NCBI GenBank assembly: GCA_036342255.1
Contig: JAZAUS010000001.1
Location: 165,366-229,365, forward strand
Source of the DNA: RUG11198 sp036342255
GTDB taxonomy: Bacteria; Bacillota_I; Bacilli_A; RF39; UBA660
Length of the DNA stretch: 64,000 nt
Reading direction: 5' to 3'
In this document: positions 8,243-15,837 of the stretch, piece after piece
Numbering within the stretch: position 1 is the stretch's first letter
How the letters are laid out: each line of letters opens with the position of its first letter
Made by a program: the position numbers and the translations under genes
The notes under the pieces: model-generated
Told to the model about the DNA's origin: nothing
The model's database searches: none
Seen by the model: only the letters and a program-made list of their open reading frames with translations

Positions 8243-9439
8243 ATGCATAGAGAAGATATACCACTGTTAAATCAGGATGTTATATATTTTGATAATGGGG
8301 CTACTACATTGAAACCTCAATGTGTTATTGATAGTATTGTAGATTATTATAGTAATTATTGTTCTAATGCCCATAGAGGAGATTATAAAATTAGTTTAGA
8401 AGTAGATGATATGTATGAAGGGGTTCGTGATAAAATTAGAAGATTTATTAATGCTGAAGATGTATCAGAAATAGTTTATACTAGTGGAACTACAGATGCT
8501 ATTAATAAAGTCGTTTTTGGATATTTTGGTGAATTTTTAAAAAAGGGTGATGAAGTATTAATAACAAAAAGTGAGCATGCTAGTAATGTTTTGCCTTGGT
8601 TTGTTTTAGAGAAAAAGTTGGGAATAGTAGTTAAATATATACCTCTTAATGATAATTATGAAGTTGATGTATCTAATGTTAAGAAAATGATAAATGATAA
8701 AACTAAAGTTATATCAATTGCTTATGTGACTAATGTAATTGGAGATATAAGACCAATTAAAGAAATATGTAAGGTAGCTCATGAGAATGATATTTTGGTA
8801 GTTGTTGATGGAGCTCAAAGTATAGGACATATAAAGGTTGATGTTAAAGCTGATGATATAGATTTTTTGGCTTGTAGTGGTCATAAAATGTATGGACCTA
8901 CAGGTATAGGTTTTTTATATGGTAAATATAATTTGTTAGAGAAAATAAAGCCACTTGTTTATGGTGGGGATATGAATGCAACATTTACTGAAGATGGAAG
9001 TTATGAGTTAAAGGATGTACCAGTTAGGTTAGAGGCTGGTACTCAAAATATTGCAGGTGTTATAGGATTAGGAAGAGCTATAGATTATATATCTAGTATG
9101 GGAGTTAATAATATATTAACTCATGAGCATCAATTAAAAGATTATTTAGTTAGTGAATTAGAAAAATTAGATAATATAGAGATTTATAATAAGAATACGG
9201 TAGGTAGTATTGTTGCTTTTAATGTTAAAGATATATTTAGTCAAGATGTAGCTGTTTATTTAGATAAATATAATATATGTGTTAGGGCTGGAACGCATTG
9301 TGCTAAAATGATTAAAGATGTTTTAGATGTTAATAATACTTGTCGTGTTAGTTTAGCATTTTATAATAATAAAGAAGAAATAGATAAATTAATTGAAGTA
9401 CTTAAAAATATTGATAATATTTATAATGAGATAATATAA
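8243..9439 (+). CDS. sufS: SufS, group II cysteine desulfurase
   Basis: PLP enzyme that takes sulfur from cysteine and passes it to SufU. 398 residues. Visible: EIVYTSGTTDAINKV near the N-terminus, the histidine loop KSEHASNVLPW, the PLP-lysine block LACSGHKMYGPTGIGFLYG, and the active-site cysteine loop VRAGTHCAKM (short loop, group II form; the usual HHC is THC). Ribosome site GGAGGTGTT. Lies 11 nt after sufD. Confidence 0.96.
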   Translation: MHREDIPLLNQDVIYFDNGATTLKPQCVIDSIVDYYSNYCSNAHRGDYKISLEVDDMYEGVRDKIRRFINAEDVSEIVYTSGTTDAINKVVFGYFGEFLKKGDEVLITKSEHASNVLPWFVLEKKLGIVVKYIPLNDNYEVDVSNVKKMINDKTKVISIAYVTNVIGDIRPIKEICKVAHENDILVVVDGAQSIGHIKVDVKADDIDFLACSGHKMYGPTGIGFLYGKYNLLEKIKPLVYGGDMNATFTEDGSYELKDVPVRLEAGTQNIAGVIGLGRAIDYISSMGVNNILTHEHQLKDYLVSELEKLDNIEIYNKNTVGSIVAFNVKDIFSQDVAVYLDKYNICVRAGTHCAKMIKDVLDVNNTCRVSLAFYNNKEEIDKLIEVLKNIDNIYNEII

Positions 9440-9456
9440 TAGTAAGGATGTTAATT

Positions 9457-9894
9457 ATGGATAGGGATATAAAGAGAGCTATTATTATGGATAATTATAA
9501 GGATAATGATAATAGAAAAAGGCATGATAAAGATAATAAATATGTTATGTTTAATACTAGAAGTGCTACTTGTATAGATAATTTAGATATATATTTAAAT
9601 ATTAATAATAATATTATTGAAGATATATCATTTGATGGAGAAGCTTGTGTTATTAGTACTAGTAGTACTAATATTATGATTAATTTACTTAAGGGTAAGA
9701 CTGTTGATGAAGCTATAAAGATTATTAGTAATTATGATAATATGATTAAAGAAAAGGATTATGATAAAGAAGTTTTAGGAGAAGCTATATGCTATGATGA
9801 TATATGTAAACAACCTAATAGAATTAAATGTGCTACATTAAGTTGGGATGGTTTGTATAAAGAACTTATAAAATATAAAAATAATGAAAAGTAA
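9457..9894 (+). CDS. sufU: SufU, zinc-dependent sulfurtransferase partner of SufS
   Basis: Accepts persulfide sulfur from SufS. 145 residues. All expected zinc ligands are visible: Cys-x-Asp in TCID, Cys in FDGEACVIS, and Cys in RIKCATLSW. The insertion typical of Gram-positive SufU is present before the last block (KDYDKEVLGEAICYDDICKQ). ATG 9457 is preferred over ATG 9448 because AAGG at 9443-9446 is well spaced for it. Last suf gene; sufB, which usually follows in sufCDSUB operons, is not here. Confidence 0.92.
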   Translation: MDRDIKRAIIMDNYKDNDNRKRHDKDNKYVMFNTRSATCIDNLDIYLNINNNIIEDISFDGEACVISTSSTNIMINLLKGKTVDEAIKIISNYDNMIKEKDYDKEVLGEAICYDDICKQPNRIKCATLSWDGLYKELIKYKNNEK

Positions 9895-9923
9895 TTGACA
9901 CAAATTAATATTAATTATATAAT
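9895..9923 (+). promoter_or_regulatory. Consensus promoter of tRNA-Cys
   Basis: TTGACA (9895-9900), 17 nt, TATAAT (9918-9923). It starts right after the sufU stop, so the tRNA is transcribed independently of suf. Confidence 0.9.
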
Positions 9924-9942
9924 TAATATGGTTACTTTTTAT

Positions 9943-10016
9943 GGGTCTATAGCCAAGTGGTAAGGCACGGGACTGCAACTCCCTGAGCGTTGGTTCAAAT
10001 CCGACTAGGCCCTCCA
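9943..10016 (+). tRNA. tRNA-Cys (anticodon GCA)
   Basis: Full cloverleaf: acceptor GGGTCTA/TAGGCCC, D-arm GCC-GGC, anticodon loop CTGCAAC (GCA), T-arm GTTGG TTCAAAT CCGAC, discriminator U73 as usual for Cys, encoded CCA (10014-10016). Its 3' end is the target of the island downstream: TCCGACTAGGCCCTCCA (10000-10016) occurs again at 14024-14040. Confidence 0.97.
10001..10016 (+). repeat. att core copy 1 (inside tRNA-Cys)
   Basis: CCGACTAGGCCCTCCA: 3' strand of the T-stem, acceptor 3' strand and CCA. Left end of the array. Confidence 0.85.
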
Positions 10017-10028
10017 TTTAAAATTAAT

Positions 10029-10051
10029 CCCTTATTTTATAAGGGTTTTTT
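10029..10051 (+). terminator. Terminator of tRNA-Cys
   Basis: CCCTTAT / ATAAGGG stem followed by T6. A related sequence follows the other two core copies (at about 11432 and 14052), so it travels with the att module. Confidence 0.8.
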
Positions 10052-10067
10052 AATTGAAAAGTGTTTT

Positions 10068-10089
10068 GACATCTTGTTGACATCTTATA
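10068..10089 (+). repeat. Arm-type tandem repeat, unit 1 left side
   Basis: GACATCTTGTT (10068-10078) and GACATCTTATA (10079-10089), directly abutting, 51 nt after the core. They share ACATCTT with the right-hand arm of the same unit at 11280, as expected for one recombinase recognising both ends. Confidence 0.65.
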
Positions 10090-10112
10090 AAATAAGGTGT
10101 ATTTTTTTAATT

Positions 10113-10222
10113 TATTATAAAAAATCCTTTAAATATAAGGATTTTTTAATTTTGACTTAATTCTTATAAATTATGTTTTTTTGAAAGATGTTTATATGTT
10201 ATAATTATAATTGAGGTGTGAT
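10113..10222 (+). other. Cassette leader before the NERD gene
   Basis: Contains a hairpin AATCCTTTAAATATAAGGATT (about 10122-10143) that recurs at about 13007 and 14136, then the extended -10 TGTTATAAT (10197-10205) for the NERD gene. Confidence 0.6.
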
Positions 10223-11176
10223 ATGAGTGTATTAGACTTAATATTTGGTTCATTTAATGAGACGGAAGTATATAAAAAAGATTGTGATTTGGAAAAACAA
10301 GTAGAAGAATTAAAATCTATTAGAAACGAACATAATAAGTATAAAGTAGATAAAGATATAAGATTATTAGAATTAGGTATAAAAGGTGAAGAAGACATTT
10401 TATATGAATTAAGTAATGCTAATTTAGGGCTATATGTATTAAGAGATGTTAGAATAGAAATAGATGATAGTGTAGCTCAAATAGATTATGTTGTAATATC
10501 AAAAAAATATACTTACTTAATTGAATGTAAAAATCTAATTGGTAATATAAAAGTAGATAATACAGGTCAATTTCAACGAGAGTATGAGTATAACAATAAG
10601 AAAATAAGAGAATCTATATTTTCTCCATATGTTCAAGCTACAAGACACAAAGATGTGTTAGAAAAAGTATGGAAATCAAGACACAATAAATTTGATGTTT
10701 TCTACTTTAAAAAACACTTTGATAGATTATATAAACCACTAGTGGTATTGGCTAATTCTAAAGCAATATTAGATATATCAAAAGCTCCAAAATATATAAT
10801 AAATAATATAATAAGGCTCGATCAATTGGTTAATTATATTAAAAGAGATTTAAATACTACAGATTCAATGCCAGTATTAACAAAAAAAGAAATGGAAATT
10901 CATGCAAAAAACTGGATGGAGATAAATTCAGATAAATATCACAGTATAGCAAAAAGATATATTGATGAAGTAGATGACTTAAAAAATAAATTATTAGAAT
11001 TTAGAAAAGAAAAATCTAGTAAAAGAAATATAAGAGAAGACTATGTTTTTAGTGATGGAGAATTAATTGAAATATTAAATAAACATCCTAAAACAAAAGA
11101 AGAGTTGGGAGAAATATTATCAGAAGTAAAAGTAAAATTTCATGGAGAAGAAATTTTAGATATTTTAAATAAATAA
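10223..11176 (+). CDS. NERD-domain (nuclease-related) protein, cassette cargo
   Basis: 317 residues. A helical N-terminus (about 1-55) precedes a NERD domain (about 60-170) with the endonuclease-fold core VAQIDYVVISKKYTYLIECK, including the Asp and the Glu-x-Lys (ECK) of the PD-(D/E)XK-like site. The C-terminal third is helical and charged (KNKLLEFRKEKSSKRN). Start ATG 10223 follows GAGGTGTGAT; an in-frame TTG at 10211 overlaps the ribosome site. Single gene of the first cassette, with its own promoter and terminator. NERD proteins are predicted nucleases or DNA-processing factors; a role in defence is possible but is inference only. Confidence 0.8.
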   Translation: MSVLDLIFGSFNETEVYKKDCDLEKQVEELKSIRNEHNKYKVDKDIRLLELGIKGEEDILYELSNANLGLYVLRDVRIEIDDSVAQIDYVVISKKYTYLIECKNLIGNIKVDNTGQFQREYEYNNKKIRESIFSPYVQATRHKDVLEKVWKSRHNKFDVFYFKKHFDRLYKPLVVLANSKAILDISKAPKYIINNIIRLDQLVNYIKRDLNTTDSMPVLTKKEMEIHAKNWMEINSDKYHSIAKRYIDEVDDLKNKLLEFRKEKSSKRNIREDYVFSDGELIEILNKHPKTKEELGEILSEVKVKFHGEEILDILNK

Positions 11177-11189
11177 TAATTATAATTAA

Positions 11190-11220
11190 AATGAAGAGAT
11201 AAACAAATCTCTTCATTATT
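11190..11220 (+). terminator. Terminator after the NERD gene
   Basis: ATGAAGAGAT / ATCTCTTCAT stem with a loop of 6 nt; the T-run is weak. Confidence 0.6.
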
Positions 11221-11279
11221 TAATTAATAAAATGTATGTATTTTTTATAAAATGAATTGTAGCAAATATTTATATTTTT

Positions 11280-11303
11280 ACATCTTGTTTCACATCTTGT
11301 TTT
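11280..11303 (+). repeat. Arm-type tandem 12-mer, right side of unit 1
   Basis: ACATCTTGTTTC and ACATCTTGTTTT abutting; 101 nt separate them from core copy 2. Confidence 0.7.
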
Positions 11304-11404
11304 AAGCAAAAATGACTAAAATTTATAAAAGTTTAAAAAAATAATTAGTTGATTTTAAATGGTTTAAGTGTTGTTAAGGTGATATAAAAAGCATAAAAAT
11401 CTCA

Positions 11405-11420
11405 CCGACTAGGCCTTCCA
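11405..11420 (+). repeat. att core copy 2
   Basis: CCGACTAGGCCTTCCA, one mismatch (C to T) to the tRNA-Cys end. No cloverleaf precedes it, so it is a bare 3'-end copy. Confidence 0.8.
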
Positions 11421-11472
11421 AAATGATGTAATCCCTTATTATATAATTTTTTTTCTTTTGTTAAATCATTTT

Positions 11473-11494
11473 AGGTACTATTTAGGTACTATTT
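11473..11494 (+). repeat. Arm-type tandem 11-mer, left side of unit 2
   Basis: AGGTACTATTT occurs twice without a gap (11473-11483, 11484-11494), 52 nt after core copy 2. The same AGGTACTATT motif reappears at 12857. Confidence 0.75.
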
Positions 11495-11665
11495 TTACAA
11501 CGTTTTAGTTTTGCATTGTTTTAGTAATTCCTTTATTTATAATGCTTTAAAGGGGCAATTACTATGCCAATATCTAAATAAAAAAAGCAAAAAGAGTGGT
11601 AGAAATCATAACTATCATTATTTTTCATAAAAAAAAGAACAATATTGTTAATGCTCCTAATAAAC

Positions 11666-12709
11666 TCAATGAATAATCACCTTAGATGTTCTATTCTTTT
11701 GCAATATTTCAGTTAATGGTTTAAATATAAGAATATCAAGAAAAATAGATATTATTAAAGAAATAATAAGTGTAATCAATGCTACTAATAATAGTTTAAA
11801 AATAGAAGGTGATGGTTTTATAATATTTAGAACAATATTATTTAATATATTAAAATGTAATAAATAAACATAAAAAGAATATTTTGCAAGATATTTTATA
11901 CTATTTTTAAAATATTTATTATTTATTTTAATTTCATTGCTAATAAAGGTAAACAATGCTACTGTAAAAAAAACATAGAATATTGATAAATCATTCGCAT
12001 TATTAAAATTGCTACCAAAAACTTTTCTACAAACGATTGTAATAATTAATCCAATAATTCCTAATATGTATAATTTATTTTTATTATTTTCATTTATTAC
12101 TTTTTTATAATAATAACCAAGAAAAAAGAATAATGACCAACTAGATAACATCCAACTGTTGAAAGAAAAGTTTATTCCTAAGTCTTTAGTTAAATATATA
12201 CTTACAATATTCCAAAAAATAGATATTTTGAAAATTAAATTAAGTTCGTAATTAGATAATTTTTGAAAAAGTTTTCCTAAAAATGGTGCACTTAATAAGC
12301 ATCCAGTTAATGGGTACATGAACCATAGGTGCACTGAAATATTGCCACTCATAAATTTTATATAAAATTCTTTCAATAATCTAAGTATATCAAATGTTTT
12401 ATGGTCAATTATATATGTATTCCATGTATTAATAAAAAACGAACAAATAATAAAAGGAATTATAATTTTTATTAATTTGTTTTTATAGTATTTTTTATAA
12501 TCTTCCTTAGATGTAATTTTCTTATCTAAATTAAAATAACCACTAAGCATAAAAAACATACCATTACAAGTAAATAGAATACTTTCCATTGTAATTTTAA
12601 ATATATTATTTGAGTAGAATAGTTTCACTAAGGTATGTACCATAATAACAAAAAACATTGAGATCACTCTAATTAAATCTAATTTAATATTTCTATTGTC
12701 TAATGTCAT
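11666..12709 (-). CDS. Acyltransferase 3 family membrane protein, cassette cargo
   Basis: 347 residues with about ten membrane helices. The N-terminus NIKLDLIRVISMFFVIMVHT carries the Arg and catalytic-type His of the acyltransferase 3 (OafA/WecH-like) family; FTCNGMFFMLSGYF and HLWFMYPLTGCLL are further family blocks. Such proteins O-acetylate surface glycans or lipids at the membrane. It is encoded against its neighbours and is the only gene in its cassette. Change of a phage receptor or surface antigen is a plausible role for moving cargo, but this is inference. Promoter on the minus strand lies in 12710-12780. Confidence 0.88.
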   Translation of the reverse strand: MTLDNRNIKLDLIRVISMFFVIMVHTLVKLFYSNNIFKITMESILFTCNGMFFMLSGYFNLDKKITSKEDYKKYYKNKLIKIIIPFIICSFFINTWNTYIIDHKTFDILRLLKEFYIKFMSGNISVHLWFMYPLTGCLLSAPFLGKLFQKLSNYELNLIFKISIFWNIVSIYLTKDLGINFSFNSWMLSSWSLFFFLGYYYKKVINENNKNKLYILGIIGLIITIVCRKVFGSNFNNANDLSIFYVFFTVALFTFISNEIKINNKYFKNSIKYLAKYSFYVYLLHFNILNNIVLNIIKPSPSIFKLLLVALITLIISLIISIFLDILIFKPLTEILQKNRTSKVIIH

Positions 12710-13161
12710 ATACTAATCTCCTTTATTAATTATTTTCATTATTATTGTAAAACTGATATCAGTTTGTGTCAATCATCTTAGTACTATTGTATGGTTTAGT
12801 CTATTACAATTATGTTATATGTTCATTACTATCTAAAATAATAATATCACTTTTTTAGGTACTATTATAGATACTGTTTTTTTATAAAACAATGTTTTTT
12901 TAAAATTCAATTATATGCTTTTAGCCTTAACTTATAACGGTTTATATATTATTATATATCTATAAAAAAGGTGATTAACAAGTCCTTTATTTAGTTAATA
13001 TCATATAATCCCTTTAAATATAAGGATTTTCTCTGTTTTGGTTCGATTTTGATTTGGACTCTCCATTTTACAAAAATGAAGGTATTATTGTAAATATTTT
13101 TCTTTTTACTTGCATAAAAAAAACATATTTGTTATTCTTTAAATAGAAGGAGTGTAATTAA
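12710..13161. other. Gene-free junction between cassettes 2 and 3
   Basis: 452 nt. Holds the tandem arm repeat 12857-12880, a hairpin TCCCTTTAAATATAAGGA (about 13008) shared with the other cassettes, a tRNA 3'-end-like segment ending CTCCA (13040-13065) and the promoter region of the next gene. From about 13005 the sequence is homologous to 14130-14290. No att core is visible at the expected position near 12982. Confidence 0.6.
12857..12880 (+). repeat. Arm-type tandem 12-mer (decayed junction)
   Basis: AGGTACTATTAT and AGATACTGTTTT abutting. Matches the AGGTACTATTT arm at 11473, so 11421 to about 12980 looks like one unit carrying the acyltransferase, with its right core lost. Confidence 0.6.
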
Positions 13162-13275
13162 ATGGAAAACGAAAAGAAAAATAATAGTGGGATGTTGGTT
13201 GGAATACTAATAGGAATAATTATAATGCTATTAGTATTTGTAGGATTATTTGCAACAGGAACAATTGGATTTAAG
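13005..13275 (+). repeat. Cassette repeat copy 1 (with 14135-14380)
   Basis: Leader, ribosome site GAAGGAGTGTAAT and the first codons (MENEKK, then LVGIL) are shared with 14135-14380. The similarity ends in the exported part of the protein, so the two copies share control region and anchor but carry different C-terminal domains. Confidence 0.7.
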
Positions 13276-13752
13276 ACAAGTACAACTAGTGATAATGATC
13301 AAGCTAGTGAAAATGATAATCAAATAGATAATAATAAAAATGAAATAGAATTAAGTAAAAATTATTGTGATAAGATTATAGGAGAATACATTTTTAGTGA
13401 ATCAATACCTGGTGGGGGAGATATAAATGGTATCACATCAGCATCATATGAATATAAATTATCTATAACAGAAGGGCAAAGTAATTGTAATGCAACATTA
13501 GAAATAAATGGCTTTCAAACCTTTAATAGAATTAAATTAGACATTGAATATAATAATGAAAAATATAATTTTATATTTAATACATATGCAGATGGTGATG
13601 TTTCAACTTCTGGGAATGCAGGTACTTATAATAAAGGTGATATTTTATTTAGTCTTTATAATGATAATAATAACTTATATACTCACTGGGATAAATATAT
13701 TCCACATGTTGAGTCAAATAAAACTGATGGTATTTATTTTAAAAAATCATAG
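13162..13752 (+). CDS. Membrane-anchored exported protein, cassette cargo
   Basis: 196 residues: short cytoplasmic tail MENEKKNNS, one membrane helix (about 11-34, ILIGIIIMLLVFVGLFATG), a Ser/Asp/Asn-rich linker, and an outside domain (about 65-196) with two Cys (NYCDK, SNCNAT) that could form a disulfide. The block IIGEYIFSESIPGGG...YEYKLSI weakly resembles small lipocalin-like domains of the DUF5991 type; I am not sure. Good ribosome site (AGAAGGAGTG). N-terminus and leader are duplicated at 14290. Function unknown. Confidence 0.7.
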   Translation: MENEKKNNSGMLVGILIGIIIMLLVFVGLFATGTIGFKTSTTSDNDQASENDNQIDNNKNEIELSKNYCDKIIGEYIFSESIPGGGDINGITSASYEYKLSITEGQSNCNATLEINGFQTFNRIKLDIEYNNEKYNFIFNTYADGDVSTSGNAGTYNKGDILFSLYNDNNNLYTHWDKYIPHVESNKTDGIYFKKS

Positions 13753-13816
13753 TGTTGAAATATTTATAATTAAACATAAACAGAAATATAAAGTCATGTG
13801 AAGATACAATATTAAT

Positions 13817-13845
13817 AAAGAGGCAAGAAAACTGCCTCTTTTAAA
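13817..13845 (+). terminator. Terminator of the cassette 3 gene
   Basis: AAAGAGGCA / TGCCTCTTT stem, loop AGAAAAC, then Ts. Confidence 0.8.
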
Positions 13846-13899
13846 TTAATAAAATGTTCTTATTTTAATAAAATGAATTGTAGCAAATATTTATATTTT

Positions 13900-13923
13900 A
13901 GGACTTGTTTTAGGTCTTGTTTT
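13900..13923 (+). repeat. Arm-type tandem 12-mer before core copy 3
   Basis: AGGACTTGTTTT and AGGTCTTGTTTT abutting; the distance to the core is 101 nt, identical to that at 11303-11405. Confidence 0.7.
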
Positions 13924-14024
13924 TGAGAAAAATAACTGAATTTTATAGACACCTATAAAAGTAATAAGTTGGTTTTAAAGGGTTTAAGGTCTTATAAGAA
14001 ACTATAAAAAGCCAAAATTAAATT

Positions 14025-14040
14025 CCGACTAGGCCCTCCA
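14025..14040 (+). repeat. att core copy 3
   Basis: CCGACTAGGCCCTCCA, identical to the tRNA-Cys end; with the preceding T the identity is 17 nt (14024-14040 and 10000-10016). The following 120 nt resemble those after the tRNA. Confidence 0.85.
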
Positions 14041-14092
14041 ATTTGTCATAAACCCTTATTTTATAGTGGTTTTTTAATAGAAAAATGTTTTT

Positions 14093-14113
14093 ACATCTTA
14101 TAAAACAAGATGT
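14093..14113 (+). repeat. Arm-type site after core copy 3
   Basis: ACATCTTATAA begins 52 nt after the core and is followed by the inverted half-site AAGATGT; the second direct unit seen at 10068 is not present. Confidence 0.55.
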
Positions 14114-14289
14114 AATTTTTTAATTTATTATAGAAAATCCTTTAAATATAAGGATTTTTTTGATTTGGATTCAATTTGTTTTAGACCCACCATTATACAA
14201 AAAATGAAGATATTATTGTAAAAATTTTTCTTTTTAGTTGAATTAAAAATATAGATTTGATATTATTTAAATAGAAGGAGTGTAATAAA

Positions 14290-14996
14290 ATGGAAAACGA
14301 AAAGAAGAGTAATGGGACTTTGGTTGGAATACTATAGCATTAATTATAGGGGGATGCTTATTTGCAACTGGAACAATTAATTTTAAATCAACTACAACAA
14401 CTGATAATGGGCAGACTACTGAAAATAATGAAACAACTAAAAAAATGACTGAAGAAGAAGCAACAACAATTGTTAAGAATATTTTTACTAATAGCACTGT
14501 ACAATATTTAGTTGATCATATTGCTGTTACTTATTGTAAAACCGAAGCAACAAGTATAAGTGAAAAAGAATTAGGTTTAGATTATCAATGGAATGGTTAT
14601 CACAAGTGTACTGATTTTAATTCTTATGAACAATTAACAAATTATTTTAAGCAATATGTAACTGAAGACTATTTTAATAGTTTACTACTTAAAGAAAACT
14701 ACCTAAAGCAAAAAAACACCTTAGCAAACGGTACTGAAATGTATAATTACTATGAGAAAGATGGAAATCTATATGCTGCTAGTACAGGAAAAGGTAGTAA
14801 TGTGAATAAGGATAATTTCTTAGATAATGAAACAGTATATAAAATTGATTCTTTTGATGATAATAAGATTACTGCAACTATTACTGCAAAATGGGAAGAT
14901 CCAAGTGGAACTAAGTATTCTGAATTAGAAAAAATGACAATTATAAATGAAGATGGTAATTGGAAAGTTAGTTCTTATGAATCTACGCAAATATAA
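14290..14996 (+). pseudogene. Frameshifted paralogue of the anchored exported protein
   Basis: Starts like its neighbour (MENEKKSNGTLVGIL) with the same ribosome site, then hits a TAG at 14335-14337. In the next frame the anchor continues (IALIIGGCLFATGTINFKST) straight into an open frame to 14996. Compared with copy 1, 13 nt are missing in the membrane segment, which explains the shift. The outside domain (about 14445-14996) is intact, ends VSSYESTQI, differs from copy 1 and has two Cys (TYCKTEA, YHKCTDF). A separate start at ATG 14445 has no good ribosome site. Either a recent pseudogene or a phase-variable or misread gene. Confidence 0.6.
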
Positions 14997-15005
14997 TATA
15001 ATTTA

Positions 15006-15031
15006 AAAAGGCACTATAAAAGTGTCTTTTA
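15006..15031 (+). terminator. Terminator after the frameshifted gene
   Basis: AAAGGCACT / AGTGTCTTT with a short loop and T-run. Confidence 0.75.
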
Positions 15032-15156
15032 TTAACTTATTATCAAATAAACAAAAAGGACTATAATAATAAAAATAGTAATCTTACGAATGCTTAAGTT
15101 AGTGAAAAATAGTATAAAAAAAGTAAAAACCATGATATAATAAATTTGGTGATAAT

Positions 15157-15837
15157 ATGAAATCAAAGAGTTTCTTGAAAAAACATTTGGGATTAACAAT
15201 ATATCTTTTCCTTTTACTTATCGGTTGTTTATTATTTATCATACCTTTTATTATTGGCAGTATAAATAATAAAGCTGAATTAAAAAAATTATATAGTGAA
15301 GTTGAGGATAGAATAGATGAAACAACATCGTCAACTCTTCATCATGAAATAGAGAAAGTTTATAAAACACATTTAAAAGAATATGGTGTCAAAGTAAGAT
15401 TTACTACTGATAATGAAAACTTAATTGTACCATATAAGATTGAGTCTGAATTAAAAGATATGATTGAAGAAGGAAACTATTCTTTTAATTTATGTAAGAA
15501 ACATTGTTTATATGAATTATCTTTATTTTCAAAAATAGATGGAAAAGCAATTGTTAAAGTAGATCATTCATTAAACCAAAAACCTATTGTTTCTTATGAT
15601 GGTGAAAAGTTAAGATATGAAAGATTACCTGGTTATTATATTGGTGTCTTTATTTTTATGTTCCTTATAACAATAATTGGAGGTCATATATATATTTCAT
15701 CTACTAAAAATATGGCTGTTTCTTTAGGAGCATATTTAACAAAAATTTTGATAATATATATTATAATTGGTATATTAAGTGGTGGAATTGGCTTTATAGC
15801 ATTACCTGTTTTGTGGGTATTAGAACAAAGGAAATAA
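15157..15837 (+). CDS. Small membrane protein of unknown function, island cargo
   Basis: 226 residues. One N-terminal helix (about 12-34), an outside region (about 35-158) with a Cys pair (NLCKKHC) and mixed charge, then two C-terminal helices (about 160-181 and 190-221). Ribosome site GGTGAT 5 nt before ATG 15157. I do not recognise the family. Last gene before the right end of the cassette array. Confidence 0.7.
   Translation: MKSKSFLKKHLGLTIYLFLLLIGCLLFIIPFIIGSINNKAELKKLYSEVEDRIDETTSSTLHHEIEKVYKTHLKEYGVKVRFTTDNENLIVPYKIESELKDMIEEGNYSFNLCKKHCLYELSLFSKIDGKAIVKVDHSLNQKPIVSYDGEKLRYERLPGYYIGVFIFMFLITIIGGHIYISSTKNMAVSLGAYLTKILIIYIIIGILSGGIGFIALPVLWVLEQRK

Larger units (their letters stand above)
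11177..11665. other. Gene-free junction between cassettes 1 and 2
   Basis: 489 nt without a gene. It holds the NERD terminator, a conserved pre-core module (about 11220-11404, repeated at 13842-14024), the tandem arm repeat 11280-11303, core copy 2 (11405-11420) and the arm repeat 11473-11494. The remainder (about 11500-11640) is AT-rich with nothing I recognise. Confidence 0.7.
13842..14040 (+). repeat. Pre-core module copy (with 11220-11420)
   Basis: About 200 nt homologous to 11220-11420: shared stretches include AAAATGAATTGTAGCAAATA and the core at the right end. Ends precisely at the CCA of the core. Confidence 0.75.
13753..14289. other. Gene-free junction between cassettes 3 and 4
   Basis: 537 nt: terminator, pre-core module (13842-14024), arm repeat 13900-13923, core copy 3 (14025-14040), post-core module with terminator-like and hairpin sequences (14041-14160) and a tRNA 3'-end-like segment ending ACCCACCA (14167-14192), then a ribosome site for the next gene. 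Confidence 0.7.

Noticed and set aside
11280..11494. CRISPR array
   Set aside because: The repeats are only two units of 11-12 bp without spacers; they fit arm-type recombinase sites, not CRISPR.
13544..13801. Overlapping 85-codon frame inside the anchored protein gene
   Set aside because: It is a shifted shadow of 13162-13752 with hydrophobic low-complexity content and no ribosome site.
14445..14996. Independent gene starting at ATG 14445
   Set aside because: No ribosome site, and the upstream frame encodes the anchor in continuation of the MENEKK start, so a frameshifted longer gene explains it better.
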